From NCBI GenBank assembly GCA_947502265.1, contig CANMZB010000001.1:248001-312000 (forward strand): a stretch of DNA of 64,000 bases. The letters are read 5' to 3'. This document shows positions 17,756 through 25,531 of this stretch, piece after piece. The stretch is from an uncultured Sulfitobacter sp. (GTDB taxonomy: Bacteria; Pseudomonadota; Alphaproteobacteria; Rhodobacterales; Rhodobacteraceae). Position 1 is the stretch's first letter. Each line of letters opens with the position of its first letter. Under the pieces are notes generated by a model, which did no database searches, was not told where the DNA came from, and saw nothing but the letters and a program-made list of their open reading frames with translations. The position numbers and the translations under genes are program-made.

Positions 17756-19032
17756 GGGGTTAACCTCAATGTTTTGATAAGCCGCGCGGCGATGGTATCA
17801 AGCTTGCCGGTTTCGGCGATTGCAAAGCTTTGGGCCGCTTGCACCGCCTTTTTGCGCGCATCCCGATCGCCCAGAAGGCCCGCCACCCGTTCGGCCAGAT
17901 CGCGGCTGTCGGCGACAAGGCGCGCGGCCCCTGCCTCTTCCATTGCCGCGTATGTTTCGGCAAAGTTGAACACATGGTTGCCCGACAGCACCATCGCGCC
18001 CGATTGTGCGACCTCGAACGGGTTATGCCCGCCGATGGGCCGCAGGGAGCCGCCGAGGAACACGATGTCACCGAGCGCGAACCAGTTGCCCAGTTCGCCC
18101 AGCGTATCGGCCAGATAGACCGCACCGCTGGGCGCATCGCCGCGTGTGCGGCGGGTAAAGGGCAGGCCGGTATCCGTGATCATCTGCGTCACGTCGTTGC
18201 CGCGTTCAGGGTGGCGGGGCACAAGGATAAGGTGCAGGTCGGGGATGGTTTCGAGAAGCTTTTTGTGCGCGGCCAGTACGATTTCCTCTTCGCCCGGATG
18301 GGTCGATGCCGCGATCCAGACAGGCCGGTTCAGCAGGGCGGCGCGCGCTTCGAACAGGGTGTCGTCATCGGTGGGCAGCGGGCCTGCAAAAGATTTGAGG
18401 TTTTGGCCCCGCGCCACACGCCCAGCAGGCGCGTGCATCCGTAGCATTGCGTTGGCCATCGCATCGTTCTGGGTGAGGATCAGACCGAACACCTCGAACA
18501 GATAGCGGGCGAGCTTGGGGCGCTTGGCCCAGCTGTTGACCGAGCGTTCCGACAGTCGCGCATTGACCAGCGCCATTGCCGCCCCTTGGGCATGGGTGCG
18601 GCGCAGCATTTGCGGCCAAAGCTCGCTTTCGACAAAGATCGCCGCATCGGGCCGCCAGTGGCGCAAAAACCGCTTGAGCGGGCCAGGCGCGTCCAGTGGC
18701 GCGAACTGGTGTTCCGTGCGGGGCGGCATCCGCTGTGCAACAAGCGCGGCAGACGTGGCGGTGCCGGAAGTGATGAGAAACCGCGCTTGCGGTAATGCGA
18801 TTCCCATGCGGGTGATCAACGCCAGCACTGACAGGCTTTCTCCGACGGAGGCCGCGTGAAACCAGACAAGCGTACCGCCGCGCCGCGCCTTTGTTGCATG
18901 GCCCAGCCGTTCGTGGCTGCGCGGCACGGACACGCCTGCACGGCGCAGCTTGTTCGTGGTCGCGCGCGCGACAAAGGGCAGCAAAAGCATGCTGAGCGCG
19001 ACGTAAAGATGATAGGAGAAGGGGGCGCGCAT
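17752..19032 (-). CDS. waaA: 3-deoxy-D-manno-octulosonic acid (Kdo) transferase
   Basis: WaaA/KdtA attaches Kdo to lipid IVA at the cytoplasmic face of the inner membrane. The 426 residues start with a membrane anchor (YVALSMLLLPFVA) and then show the family motifs WFHAASVGESLSVLALI near residue 57, FVESELWPQML near residue 133, and VFLGGSLRPIGGHNPFE near residue 322. The last is the GT30 donor-site signature with the conserved Glu. The start is ATG 19030-19032, nine bases after the moaA stop, and the 3' end overlaps lpcC by four bases. This is an essential or near-essential lipopolysaccharide gene, normal in length. Confidence 0.94.
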   Translation of the reverse strand: MRAPFSYHLYVALSMLLLPFVARATTNKLRRAGVSVPRSHERLGHATKARRGGTLVWFHAASVGESLSVLALITRMGIALPQARFLITSGTATSAALVAQRMPPRTEHQFAPLDAPGPLKRFLRHWRPDAAIFVESELWPQMLRRTHAQGAAMALVNARLSERSVNSWAKRPKLARYLFEVFGLILTQNDAMANAMLRMHAPAGRVARGQNLKSFAGPLPTDDDTLFEARAALLNRPVWIAASTHPGEEEIVLAAHKKLLETIPDLHLILVPRHPERGNDVTQMITDTGLPFTRRTRGDAPSGAVYLADTLGELGNWFALGDIVFLGGSLRPIGGHNPFEVAQSGAMVLSGNHVFNFAETYAAMEEAGAARLVADSRDLAERVAGLLGDRDARKKAVQAAQSFAIAETGKLDTIAARLIKTLRLTP

Positions 19033-19041
19033 CCCTGTTGT

Positions 19042-20049
19042 TCAGCCGCCTGTGTGGCTCATGTGGCGCGGCATCTGCCCGCCCGGCGTCTGGCGCGAAT
19101 AGTCGAAATCATGGCCTTTCGGCTTGAGATTGATCGCGGCGCGAATGGCGTCTTCGAGGGGGCCGTTGTCATCGGGGTGCAGACGCAGGGGCGCGCGCAG
19201 ATCCGCGCGGTCTTCCTGACCCAGACACAGGTAAATCTCGCCGGTGCAGGTGATGCGCACACGGTTGCAGCTTTCGCAGAAATTATGGCTAAGCGGGGTG
19301 ATGAATCCGATCTTCTGGCCGGTCTCTTCAAGGCGCACATAACGCGCAGGCCCGCCGGTGCTTTCAGCCAGATCGGTGACAGTGTAATGTTTGGCGTATT
19401 CGGCGCGCACATCGCGCAGCGACCAATATTGGCCAAAACGGTCTTCGTTACCCAGATCACCCATTGGCATTACTTCGATCCACGTCAGATTCATGCCGCG
19501 TTCGGCACACCATTGCGTGATGTGCTGCAACTCGGGTTCGTTGAAACCTTTCAGCGCGACCGCGTTGATCTTGACGCGCAGGCCTGCCGCTTGCGCCGCG
19601 TCGATCCCGCGCAAAACCTGTGCCAGACGGCCCCACCGCGTGATATCGGCAAATTTCGCCTCGTCCAGCGTATCGAGAGAGATGTTCACCCGCCGCACGC
19701 CAGCCGCATACAGACCGGTTGCGTATTTCTCCAGCTGGCTGCCATTGGTGGTCAGGGTCAGCTCTTTGAGCGTGCCTGCGTCCAGATGCCGTTTCATGCC
19801 GTCGAAAAATTGCATGATGCCGCGGCGCACCAAAGGCTCGCCGCCGGTGATGCGCAGCTTTTCAACGCCAAGCCCGATGAATGTCGAACATAGCCGGTCC
19901 AGCTCTTCCAGCGTCAGAAGCTCTTTCTTGGGGAGGAAGGTCATGTTTTCGGACATGCAATAGACACATCGGAAATCGCAACGGTCTGTGACGGAGACGC
20001 GCAGGTATGTGATGGCACGGGCGAATGGATCAATAAGGGGTGCTGTCAT
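19042..20049 (-). CDS. moaA: GTP 3',8-cyclase (molybdenum cofactor synthesis)
   Basis: MoaA is a radical-SAM enzyme that starts molybdopterin synthesis by rearranging GTP. The 335 residues have the N-terminal cluster motif CDFRCVYC (residues 24-31) and a C-terminal cluster motif [18 protein letters not shown] near residue 255, both with all three cysteines. The chain ends in the Gly-Gly tail (SHTGG) that is essential in the family. I chose ATG 20047-20049 because [19 protein letters not shown] is the family N-terminus; a TTG 36 bases earlier would add twelve unconserved residues. It heads a minus-strand run moaA-waaA-lpcC and is divergent from a lipoprotein gene. Confidence 0.95.
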   Translation of the reverse strand: MTAPLIDPFARAITYLRVSVTDRCDFRCVYCMSENMTFLPKKELLTLEELDRLCSTFIGLGVEKLRITGGEPLVRRGIMQFFDGMKRHLDAGTLKELTLTTNGSQLEKYATGLYAAGVRRVNISLDTLDEAKFADITRWGRLAQVLRGIDAAQAAGLRVKINAVALKGFNEPELQHITQWCAERGMNLTWIEVMPMGDLGNEDRFGQYWSLRDVRAEYAKHYTVTDLAESTGGPARYVRLEETGQKIGFITPLSHNFCESCNRVRITCTGEIYLCLGQEDRADLRAPLRLHPDDNGPLEDAIRAAINLKPKGHDFDYSRQTPGGQMPRHMSHTGG

Positions 20050-20137
20050 GGGGGCGATGGTAAAGGTTGACCGAAATAGGAGCAAGTAGCATTTGAGGTG
20101 ATTGATAGCGGCATCTTGGCACTATAACGTGATCTGC

Positions 20138-20644
20138 ATGACTCGTATTTCTCTTTCCGCACTCGTTCTCGTCTCCGCAGCCCTAAGCCTCTCCGCGTGC
20201 GCGCAATTTGGCGGGGGGCAGCCGGAAGACAGCATGCGCCCCGATGTTGCTGCGGCGCACAGCGCTGCCGGTCCGGTGGCGGCCTCTGTGCCGCGCCCGC
20301 CTGCCGCTGCCAAAACCCAGGAAGCGTTCGACACCACATCGGCCGCGCAGCGCGCCCAGGCCGCCGCACCCGCAAAATCCGGGGCGAAGTTGAAGGTACT
20401 GGGCACAACCATCGCCAGCCTCGGCAGCCCGACAGAGCCGGGGTTCTGGTTGAAAACACCGCTGGTCAAGACCGAGACAAAGGGCCGTGTGACCAACAAA
20501 GCCAATGGTAAATCTTCTGCCGTGACGCTGATCCCGATTGACGGGCCAGCGTCAGGCGGCAGCCGGATGTCATTGCCTGCCCTGCGCCTGATCGAGGCAT
20601 CGCTGGGGGATCTTACCGAAGTCGAAGTCGCCCTCGAAGGGTAG
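20138..20644 (+). CDS. Small lipoprotein of unknown function
   Basis: This 168-residue protein has a lipoprotein signal peptide (MTRISLSALVLVSAALSLSA, lipobox LSAC, lipidated Cys21). After it comes an Ala/Pro-rich stretch (about 35-90) and a compact C-terminal domain of about 75 residues beginning LKVLGTTIASLGSPTEPGFW. It contains KTPLVKTETKGRV and ends SLGDLTEVEVALEG. I have seen similar proteins in roseobacters but know no function for them. The gene starts 88 bases from the divergent moaA. An upstream in-frame ATG at 20102 would put extra residues before the signal peptide and is rejected. A hairpin terminator follows. Confidence 0.75.
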   Translation: MTRISLSALVLVSAALSLSACAQFGGGQPEDSMRPDVAAAHSAAGPVAASVPRPPAAAKTQEAFDTTSAAQRAQAAAPAKSGAKLKVLGTTIASLGSPTEPGFWLKTPLVKTETKGRVTNKANGKSSAVTLIPIDGPASGGSRMSLPALRLIEASLGDLTEVEVALEG

Positions 20645-20647
20645 CAA

Positions 20648-20671
20648 GCGCCCACCGGCGCCTGCTTTTTT
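20648..20671 (+). terminator. Hairpin terminator that borrows the repeat's T-run
   Basis: GCGCC (20648-20652), loop CACC and GGCGC (20657-20661) are followed by CTGC and six T residues. The T-run belongs to the minus-strand copy of the 36-base element. The stem is short, so this is moderate support only. Confidence 0.5.
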
Positions 20672-20696
20672 GTGCTGCAAATACGCAAATCCGGCG
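20661..20696 (-). repeat. 36-base interspersed element, copy 3 (minus orientation)
   Basis: Read on the minus strand this matches copies 1 and 2 over 36 bases with about four differences: the inner GGATTTGCGTATTTG and the outer GCACAAAAAAGCAGG are kept. It begins 28 bases beyond the stop codon of the leftward AlkD-like gene, so like the other copies it trails a gene in sense orientation. Confidence 0.75.
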
Positions 20697-20724
20697 GTTT
20701 GCACCGGGCGCAGCCCTGCGGGTT

Positions 20725-21432
20725 TCAGGGCCGCATGTGCCGCGCGGCCTCTTTGGCGGCAAAGGGCCTCATCTGCGCACCGTGCGCGTCCAGAAACGCG
20801 GTAACACGGGCCGCGTCATGTTTGCTGAGTTCACGCAGCCACCATGCGACGGCTTTCTGGATGAACCAGCGCTGGTCTGTTGCATACTGCGCCATCCAGC
20901 CAAGGATACGTTCGCGCGCGGCGGTTTCCTCGGGCTTGGGGTTGTTCTGTTTGGCCCACGGCAGGGTGATCACAAGTGCGGCACGTTTGATCCACAGATG
21001 GTCGGAGCCTGTCCACTGCGCGATTTCGTCCAGCCGTGCAGGATCGGCCACCAGCCGCTTTTGACCGGCCGTGCACGCATGATCGGCAATTGCCCAACTG
21101 TCGAAATCCGGTGCCCATGATGCGATGAGCGCCCATGCGGCGGCATCGTCGGGGCGCAGGCGCGCCTGGGTCAGCAGCTTGGCGGCGGCAATCCGTGCCT
21201 CGTAGATGTCGGTTTGCCACAGACCGTCTGCGATTACGACGCGGTCGGGTACGTCCAGATCATCGCGCCACTGTTTCGTCAGATCGTTCAGCTGCGGATT
21301 GGTCAGCCCCAGATAGATACGGTCAGCCTTGTGATAGCTGCGCATCCCTGCGGCGCGTTCAGGATTGCGCAAAGCTTCGAGCGCGCCGAGGTAGGGCGCA
21401 TGGGGGGCATCTTCGGGGGGCGTGTCCATCAT
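20725..21432 (-). CDS. DNA alkylation repair protein, AlkD-like HEAT-repeat family
   Basis: This 235-residue all-helical protein resembles AlkD, a DNA glycosylase that removes bulky or cationic alkylated bases using stacked HEAT-like repeats. Evidence includes the tryptophan-rich helices LTKQWRDDLDVPDRVVIAD near residue 50, IASWAPDFDSWAIADHAC near residue 105, and the helix pair WIKRAALVITLPWAK and FIQKAVAWWLRELSKHD, which matches the conserved FIRKAIGW-type segment. The start is ATG 21430-21432, overlapping the glmU stop in TGATG; a second ATG follows immediately. Translational coupling to glmU is likely, though the two functions are unrelated. Confidence 0.82.
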   Translation of the reverse strand: MMDTPPEDAPHAPYLGALEALRNPERAAGMRSYHKADRIYLGLTNPQLNDLTKQWRDDLDVPDRVVIADGLWQTDIYEARIAAAKLLTQARLRPDDAAAWALIASWAPDFDSWAIADHACTAGQKRLVADPARLDEIAQWTGSDHLWIKRAALVITLPWAKQNNPKPEETAARERILGWMAQYATDQRWFIQKAVAWWLRELSKHDAARVTAFLDAHGAQMRPFAAKEAARHMRP

Positions 21433-22784
21433 CAGCTGCCCCGCTGCATTCTGGCTTTCTTCGCCGTCAGCATGGCCACCAGTTTGCGCGCCATACCCGG
21501 TTTTTCCACCTGCGGCGCACGCGACAACGCCAGCGCGTCTTCTTCAACATCCGACGTGATAACAGAGCCCGAGCCGGTCATCGCGCCGTTGCCGATGTGA
21601 ACCGGGGCCACCAGCATCGTGTTTGACCCGATAAAGCTGCGCGCGCCGATGTGGGTGTGGTGCTTCATTACGCCATCGTAATTGCAGGTAATGGTGCCCG
21701 CGCCGATGTTGGCTGACGCGCCCACAAAGGCGTCACCGATATAGCTAAGGTGATTGACCTTGGCCCCTTCGCTCACGATTGCATTCTTGATCTCGACAAA
21801 GTTGCCCACACGGGTGTTCTCGGCCAATTCCGCGCCGGGGCGCAGGCGCGCATAGGGGCCGATGATCGCGCCGCGCGAGACATGGCAGCCCTCAAGATGG
21901 CTGAACGCGCGGATAGTTGCGCCGCTCTCAACGGTGACACCGGGTCCGAACACGACGTTCGGCTCGATCAGGGTATCGCGCCCAATCACGGTATCGCGGG
22001 CAAGGAACACGGTCTCGGGGGCCTGAAGCGTCACACCGTCTTCGAGCAAGACAGCGCGGGCGCGGGCCTGAAACGCGGCTTCGGCCTCGGCCAACTGTGC
22101 GCGGGAATTGACGCCCATTGTCTCTTCTTCGGGGCAGGTGACGGCGCTGGCCGTAAGGCCGCGTGCGCGGGCCAGAGCGATAATGTCGGTCAGGTAGTAC
22201 TCGCCGGACGCGTTGTCATTGCCAACGCCAGCGATCAGATCAAACAGCAGCCCGGCTTTGCAGGCCACCACACCGCTGTTACACAGGGTCACGGCGCGCT
22301 CGGCCTCGGTCGCGTCCTTGAATTCGACGATACGCTCCAACGCGTCGCCGTTCAGGATCAGGCGGCCATACCGCCCCGGATCGCGTGCCTCGAAGCCCAG
22401 AACAACCACATCGCTGCCCTCTGCGGCGCCCATCATCCGCTCCAGCGTGTCGGGCGAAACAAACGGCGTATCGCCGTACAGAACGATTGCGGTGCCGTCG
22501 AAATCACCAAGTGCGGCGCGCGCCTGATCCACGGCATGCGCGGTGCCAAGCTGCTCTTCCTGCACAACGACGGTCGCGGTTTCATCATAGGCCTGTACCG
22601 CGGCGCTGACCTGTTCGGCCCCGTGACCGGCGACAACAACCGTATGCTCGGGGTCAAGGGTCGCTCCGGCGGCCATGGCATGAACCAGCATGGATTCGGT
22701 TGCGATGGGGTGAAGCACCTTGGGAAGGTCTGAATTCATCCGCGTGCCTTTGCCCGCGGCGAGAATGATGAGGCTCGTCTTCAT
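21432..22784 (-). CDS. glmU: Bifunctional UDP-GlcNAc pyrophosphorylase / glucosamine-1-phosphate N-acetyltransferase
   Basis: GlmU makes UDP-N-acetylglucosamine for peptidoglycan and lipid A. The N-terminal uridyltransferase domain starts LIILAAGKGTRMNSDLPKVL (residues 5-24) and contains LYGDTPFVSPDTL near residue 100. The C-terminal left-handed beta-helix has hexapeptide repeats from about 250 onward, with VGNFVEIKNA and GAGTITCNYDGVMKHHTHIG including the catalytic His. The 450 residues are a normal length. I chose ATG 22782-22784 because MKTSLIILAAGKG is the family N-terminus, although the frame stays open 144 bases further upstream. It is divergent from the gph-like gene. Confidence 0.95.
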   Translation of the reverse strand: MKTSLIILAAGKGTRMNSDLPKVLHPIATESMLVHAMAAGATLDPEHTVVVAGHGAEQVSAAVQAYDETATVVVQEEQLGTAHAVDQARAALGDFDGTAIVLYGDTPFVSPDTLERMMGAAEGSDVVVLGFEARDPGRYGRLILNGDALERIVEFKDATEAERAVTLCNSGVVACKAGLLFDLIAGVGNDNASGEYYLTDIIALARARGLTASAVTCPEEETMGVNSRAQLAEAEAAFQARARAVLLEDGVTLQAPETVFLARDTVIGRDTLIEPNVVFGPGVTVESGATIRAFSHLEGCHVSRGAIIGPYARLRPGAELAENTRVGNFVEIKNAIVSEGAKVNHLSYIGDAFVGASANIGAGTITCNYDGVMKHHTHIGARSFIGSNTMLVAPVHIGNGAMTGSGSVITSDVEEDALALSRAPQVEKPGMARKLVAMLTAKKARMQRGS

Positions 22785-22927
22785 GAGGTGTTTCCGATTT
22801 GCTGTTTCGACGCCCTGTTTAGCGAATGTACGGTGTGGCGCAAGGCGATCGCGGATCAGCATCTGTCGGGCTTGCAACGATGCAGAGGGCGCGCTACGCG
22901 AAACAGGTGCAATTCGGGAGTGTGGCA

Positions 22928-23599
22928 ATGAAGACGGTGGTATTTGATCTGGACGGCACGTTGGCCGATACCAGCGGCGATCTGATTGCGGCGGCCAATG
23001 CCTGTTTTCGCGATATGGGTGCGGGCGATCTTCTGGATGTGCGCATGGATGCGGGAACGGCCCTGCGCGGCGGGCGCGCGATGCTGCGGCTGGGCATGGC
23101 CCGGATGGGGCGCGATGCGCAAGATCCGCTGATTGACGCTTATTATCAGGCGCTTCTGGACCATTATGCGCGCGACATTGATACTCACACGCGGCTTTAT
23201 GACGGCGCGATGGACGCGGTGTCGATGCTTAAGGACCGTGACTATCTGGTGGCGATTTGCACCAACAAACCCGAAGCGCTGGCGCGTGAATTGCTCACCC
23301 GGCTTGGGGTGCTTGACGAATTTGCGGCGATGTTGGGGGCAGACAGCCTGCCGGTGCGCAAGCCCGATCCCGAGCATCTATTTGAAACCGTGCGCCGCGC
23401 GGGCGGCGCGCCGCAGCGCTGTGTGCTGATCGGAGACAGCGATACCGACAGGAACACGTCGAAAGCGGCGGGGGTGCCTTCGGTTCTGGTGACCTTCGGT
23501 CCTGCAGGCGGCGACATGGCGGCCCTCGCGCCCGAGCGGTTGTTGCACCGCTTTGGCGATCTGCCGGATATGGTAGATGATCTTATGCGGGAGACGTAA
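22928..23599 (+). CDS. gph: HAD-superfamily phosphatase, phosphoglycolate phosphatase type
   Basis: This 223-residue HAD hydrolase has motif I as VFDLDGTLADTSGD (residues 5-18, nucleophile Asp7), motif II at ICTNKP near residue 113, the motif III lysine in RKPDPEHLFE near residue 145, and motif IV GDSDTDRNTSKAAG near residue 171. The helical cap between residues 18 and 90 fits the Gph subgroup, which clears 2-phosphoglycolate, but the substrate of such proteins is hard to call. The start is ATG 22928, with GGGAGTGTGGCA ahead. Only three bases separate it from the aminotransferase gene, so it could act on a sugar phosphate in that gene's pathway. Confidence 0.8.
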   Translation: MKTVVFDLDGTLADTSGDLIAAANACFRDMGAGDLLDVRMDAGTALRGGRAMLRLGMARMGRDAQDPLIDAYYQALLDHYARDIDTHTRLYDGAMDAVSMLKDRDYLVAICTNKPEALARELLTRLGVLDEFAAMLGADSLPVRKPDPEHLFETVRRAGGAPQRCVLIGDSDTDRNTSKAAGVPSVLVTFGPAGGDMAALAPERLLHRFGDLPDMVDDLMRET

Positions 23600-23602
23600 G
23601 CG

Positions 23603-24799
23603 ATGGTTGACGTATTCAAAGGCAGCTTTACCCAGCAGGAACCGATCCCCGAAGCGGGGATCGAAGCGGCGGTTGCGGTGATGCGCCATGGCAGGCTGCA
23701 CCGCTACAACACCGCTCCCGGCGAGACGGCGGAAACGGTGCTGCTGGAGCAGGAATTCGCCGCGATGGTGGGCGCGAAATATTGCCTTGCTGTGGCATCG
23801 GGGGGGTATGCGTTGTCGACCGCCTTGCGCGCTGTTGGCGTGAAGGCGGGTGATCGGGTTTTGACCAATGCGTTTACGCTGGCCCCTGTGCCGGGTGCGA
23901 TTGCGGCCGTGGGCGGGGTGCCGGTGTTTGTCGGGGTGAGCGCTCAACTGGTGCTGGATCTCGATGATCTGGCGGCACAGGCGGATCAGGCGGACGTACT
24001 GCTTTTGAGCCACATGCGCGGGCATATCTGCGATATGGAGCGCCTGATGGAGATTTGCGATGCCCGCGGCATTACCGTGATCGAGGATTGCGCCCATACG
24101 ATGGGGGCTGCGTGGAAGGGAACCCCGTCGGGGCGCTGGGGGGCGGTGGGCTGTTATTCCTGCCAGACGTATAAACATGTCAACGCGGGCGAGGGCGGGC
24201 TTTTGGTGACGGATGACGCGCAGATCGCCGCACGGGCGATCATGTATTCCGGCTCTTATATGATGTACGAACGCCATCTGGCGGGGCCACCCAAAGAAGC
24301 CTTCGGGACGATCCGCTTTGAGACGCCGAACATCTCGGGGCGGATGGACAACCTGCGCGCGGCGATCCTGCGCCCGCAGATTGCGGATCTGGACCGGCAA
24401 TGCGAACGCTGGAACGCGCGTTACCGTGTGTTGGAAAGCGGTCTTTGCGGGGTGCCGGGCCTGACGGTGATCGAGCGACCAAAGGAGGAAACCATCGTTG
24501 GTTCGTCTATTCAGTTTCTATTGAAAGACTGGCCGGGTGAGAATGTGGAAGCGCTGCTTGTGCGCTGCGCTGCGCGCGGTGTTGAATTGAAATGGTTCGG
24601 CGCGGCGGAGCCTTTGGGATTTACCAGCCGCTATGACAGTTGGCGCTATGTTTGCGCCCCTGCTATGCCCGCAACCGACAGGGTGCTGGCGGGTATTGTG
24701 GACATGCGGGTGCCGCTTACGTTTTCGCTGGAGGATTGCGAGATGATCGCGCGTATCATTCGCGAAGAAGTCGGGCGTTTGTATCCGAAAGAGACGTGA
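23603..24799 (+). CDS. DegT/DnrJ/EryC1/StrS family PLP-dependent aminotransferase
   Basis: This 398-residue fold-type I aminotransferase belongs to the family that usually forms amino sugars on nucleotide-sugar precursors. The PLP lysine lies in SCQTYKHVNAGEGG near residue 193, and DCAHTMGA near residue 155 carries the aspartate that binds the pyridine nitrogen. NAFTLAPVPGAI near residue 93 and ENPNISGRMDNL-like sequence (TPNISGRMDNLRAAIL) near residue 240 are also characteristic. It is coupled to the upstream gph-like gene (GGGAGACGTAAGCG before the ATG). No other sugar-nucleotide gene is beside it, so product and pathway stay open. Confidence 0.85.
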   Translation: MVDVFKGSFTQQEPIPEAGIEAAVAVMRHGRLHRYNTAPGETAETVLLEQEFAAMVGAKYCLAVASGGYALSTALRAVGVKAGDRVLTNAFTLAPVPGAIAAVGGVPVFVGVSAQLVLDLDDLAAQADQADVLLLSHMRGHICDMERLMEICDARGITVIEDCAHTMGAAWKGTPSGRWGAVGCYSCQTYKHVNAGEGGLLVTDDAQIAARAIMYSGSYMMYERHLAGPPKEAFGTIRFETPNISGRMDNLRAAILRPQIADLDRQCERWNARYRVLESGLCGVPGLTVIERPKEETIVGSSIQFLLKDWPGENVEALLVRCAARGVELKWFGAAEPLGFTSRYDSWRYVCAPAMPATDRVLAGIVDMRVPLTFSLEDCEMIARIIREEVGRLYPKET

Positions 24800-24811
24800 T
24801 CCAGATGTGCG

Positions 24812-24848
24812 CCTGCGCGCAAGACATTTTTCATGTCGCGCGCGCAGG
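24812..24848. terminator. Long hairpin between convergent genes
   Basis: CCTGCGCGC (24812-24820) pairs with GCGCGCAGG (24840-24848), and inside that GACAT pairs with ATGTC around TTTTTC, with a two-base internal mismatch. It lies 12 bases past the aminotransferase stop and 50 bases from the stop of the leftward PPOX gene. It has no T-run, so intrinsic termination is uncertain; it could be a 3'-end barrier for either message. Confidence 0.5.
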
Positions 24849-24898
24849 AGTGTCCGGTGTCGGCAGGCCGAGGGTGCGTTAATCTGGAAGGTTGCGGT

Positions 24899-25372
24899 TC
24901 AGAAGGTTACCGTGCCGTGATCGCCTGCGTCCGGCTTTTCATCGGTCATACGCGCTTTGGCAACCTCATAGAGGAATGACAAAGCGCCGCCGGTTACCCA
25001 GATTTCAGCCGTTACCGGATCAAATCGCACAAGCTGGATATCGGGGTCTTGCTTGCCATCCTCGAACCACGCAGCCGCCACTGCGTTCCACAATTCAGCA
25101 AGTTTTGCAGGGGCTGTGACCGCTGTCAGCGTGCCGTCAATGCGTGAATAAATCCCTTCAGCATCACTGCTGACGATATATTCACCTTTTGCGCTACCCG
25201 ATTGTGATGCGGTCTTGGCGAGGTCGGTGCCGTCCGCTGTAATAAACCAGATCGCGCCGGTTTTTTTGTCGACATAGTGGCTCATCGGGACGGCGCGGGC
25301 GCTGTCTGCCGACAACATTCCGGTGCGTACATCCTCAAGGCGGTCCCAGAAGGTTTCTTTCAAGCTCGACAT
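24899..25372 (-). CDS. Pyridoxamine 5'-phosphate oxidase-fold protein (general stress protein 26 type)
   Basis: This 157-residue split-barrel flavin-binding-fold protein reads MLSADSARAVPMSHYVDKKTGAIWF-like sequence near residues 18-42, then VSSDAEGIYSRIDGTL near residue 67, and WNAVAAAWFEDGKQDPDI with QLVRFDPVTAEIWV near residues 93-125. This order is typical of the stress-protein PPOX subgroup, whose members bind FMN or related cofactors and whose substrates are mostly unknown. It is a single gene, convergent with the aminotransferase and divergent from the leucine operon. GAAAGGAACCCCGTT precedes ATG 25370-25372. Confidence 0.78.
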   Translation of the reverse strand: MSSLKETFWDRLEDVRTGMLSADSARAVPMSHYVDKKTGAIWFITADGTDLAKTASQSGSAKGEYIVSSDAEGIYSRIDGTLTAVTAPAKLAELWNAVAAAWFEDGKQDPDIQLVRFDPVTAEIWVTGGALSFLYEVAKARMTDEKPDAGDHGTVTF

Positions 25373-25492
25373 AACGGGGTTCCTTTCGTCAAAATGTGAT
25401 AGTGTGGAAGTGTCGGTAAGATAACCATGTCAGGACAAAAACGTTCCTCTTGAGGTGCGATGCTTGACCGGTGACCGCTGATCTGTAAGTAA

Positions 25493-25506
25493 TGAACAAG
25501 CGTTCA
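25493..25506. promoter_or_regulatory. Candidate operator palindrome ahead of the leucine-degradation operon
   Basis: TGAACAAGCGTTCA is a 5-4-5 inverted repeat, 26 bases before the isovaleryl-CoA dehydrogenase start. A TTGACC box at 25464-25469 is followed about 17 bases later by the weak -10 candidate AAGTAA (25487-25492), so the palindrome would sit at or just past the -10 region. That is a repressor-type position. Its spacing resembles TetR-family operators. No regulator gene is in the window. Confidence 0.5.
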
Positions 25507-25531
25507 ATAAGTTAGGTTCAAGGGAGGTTCC

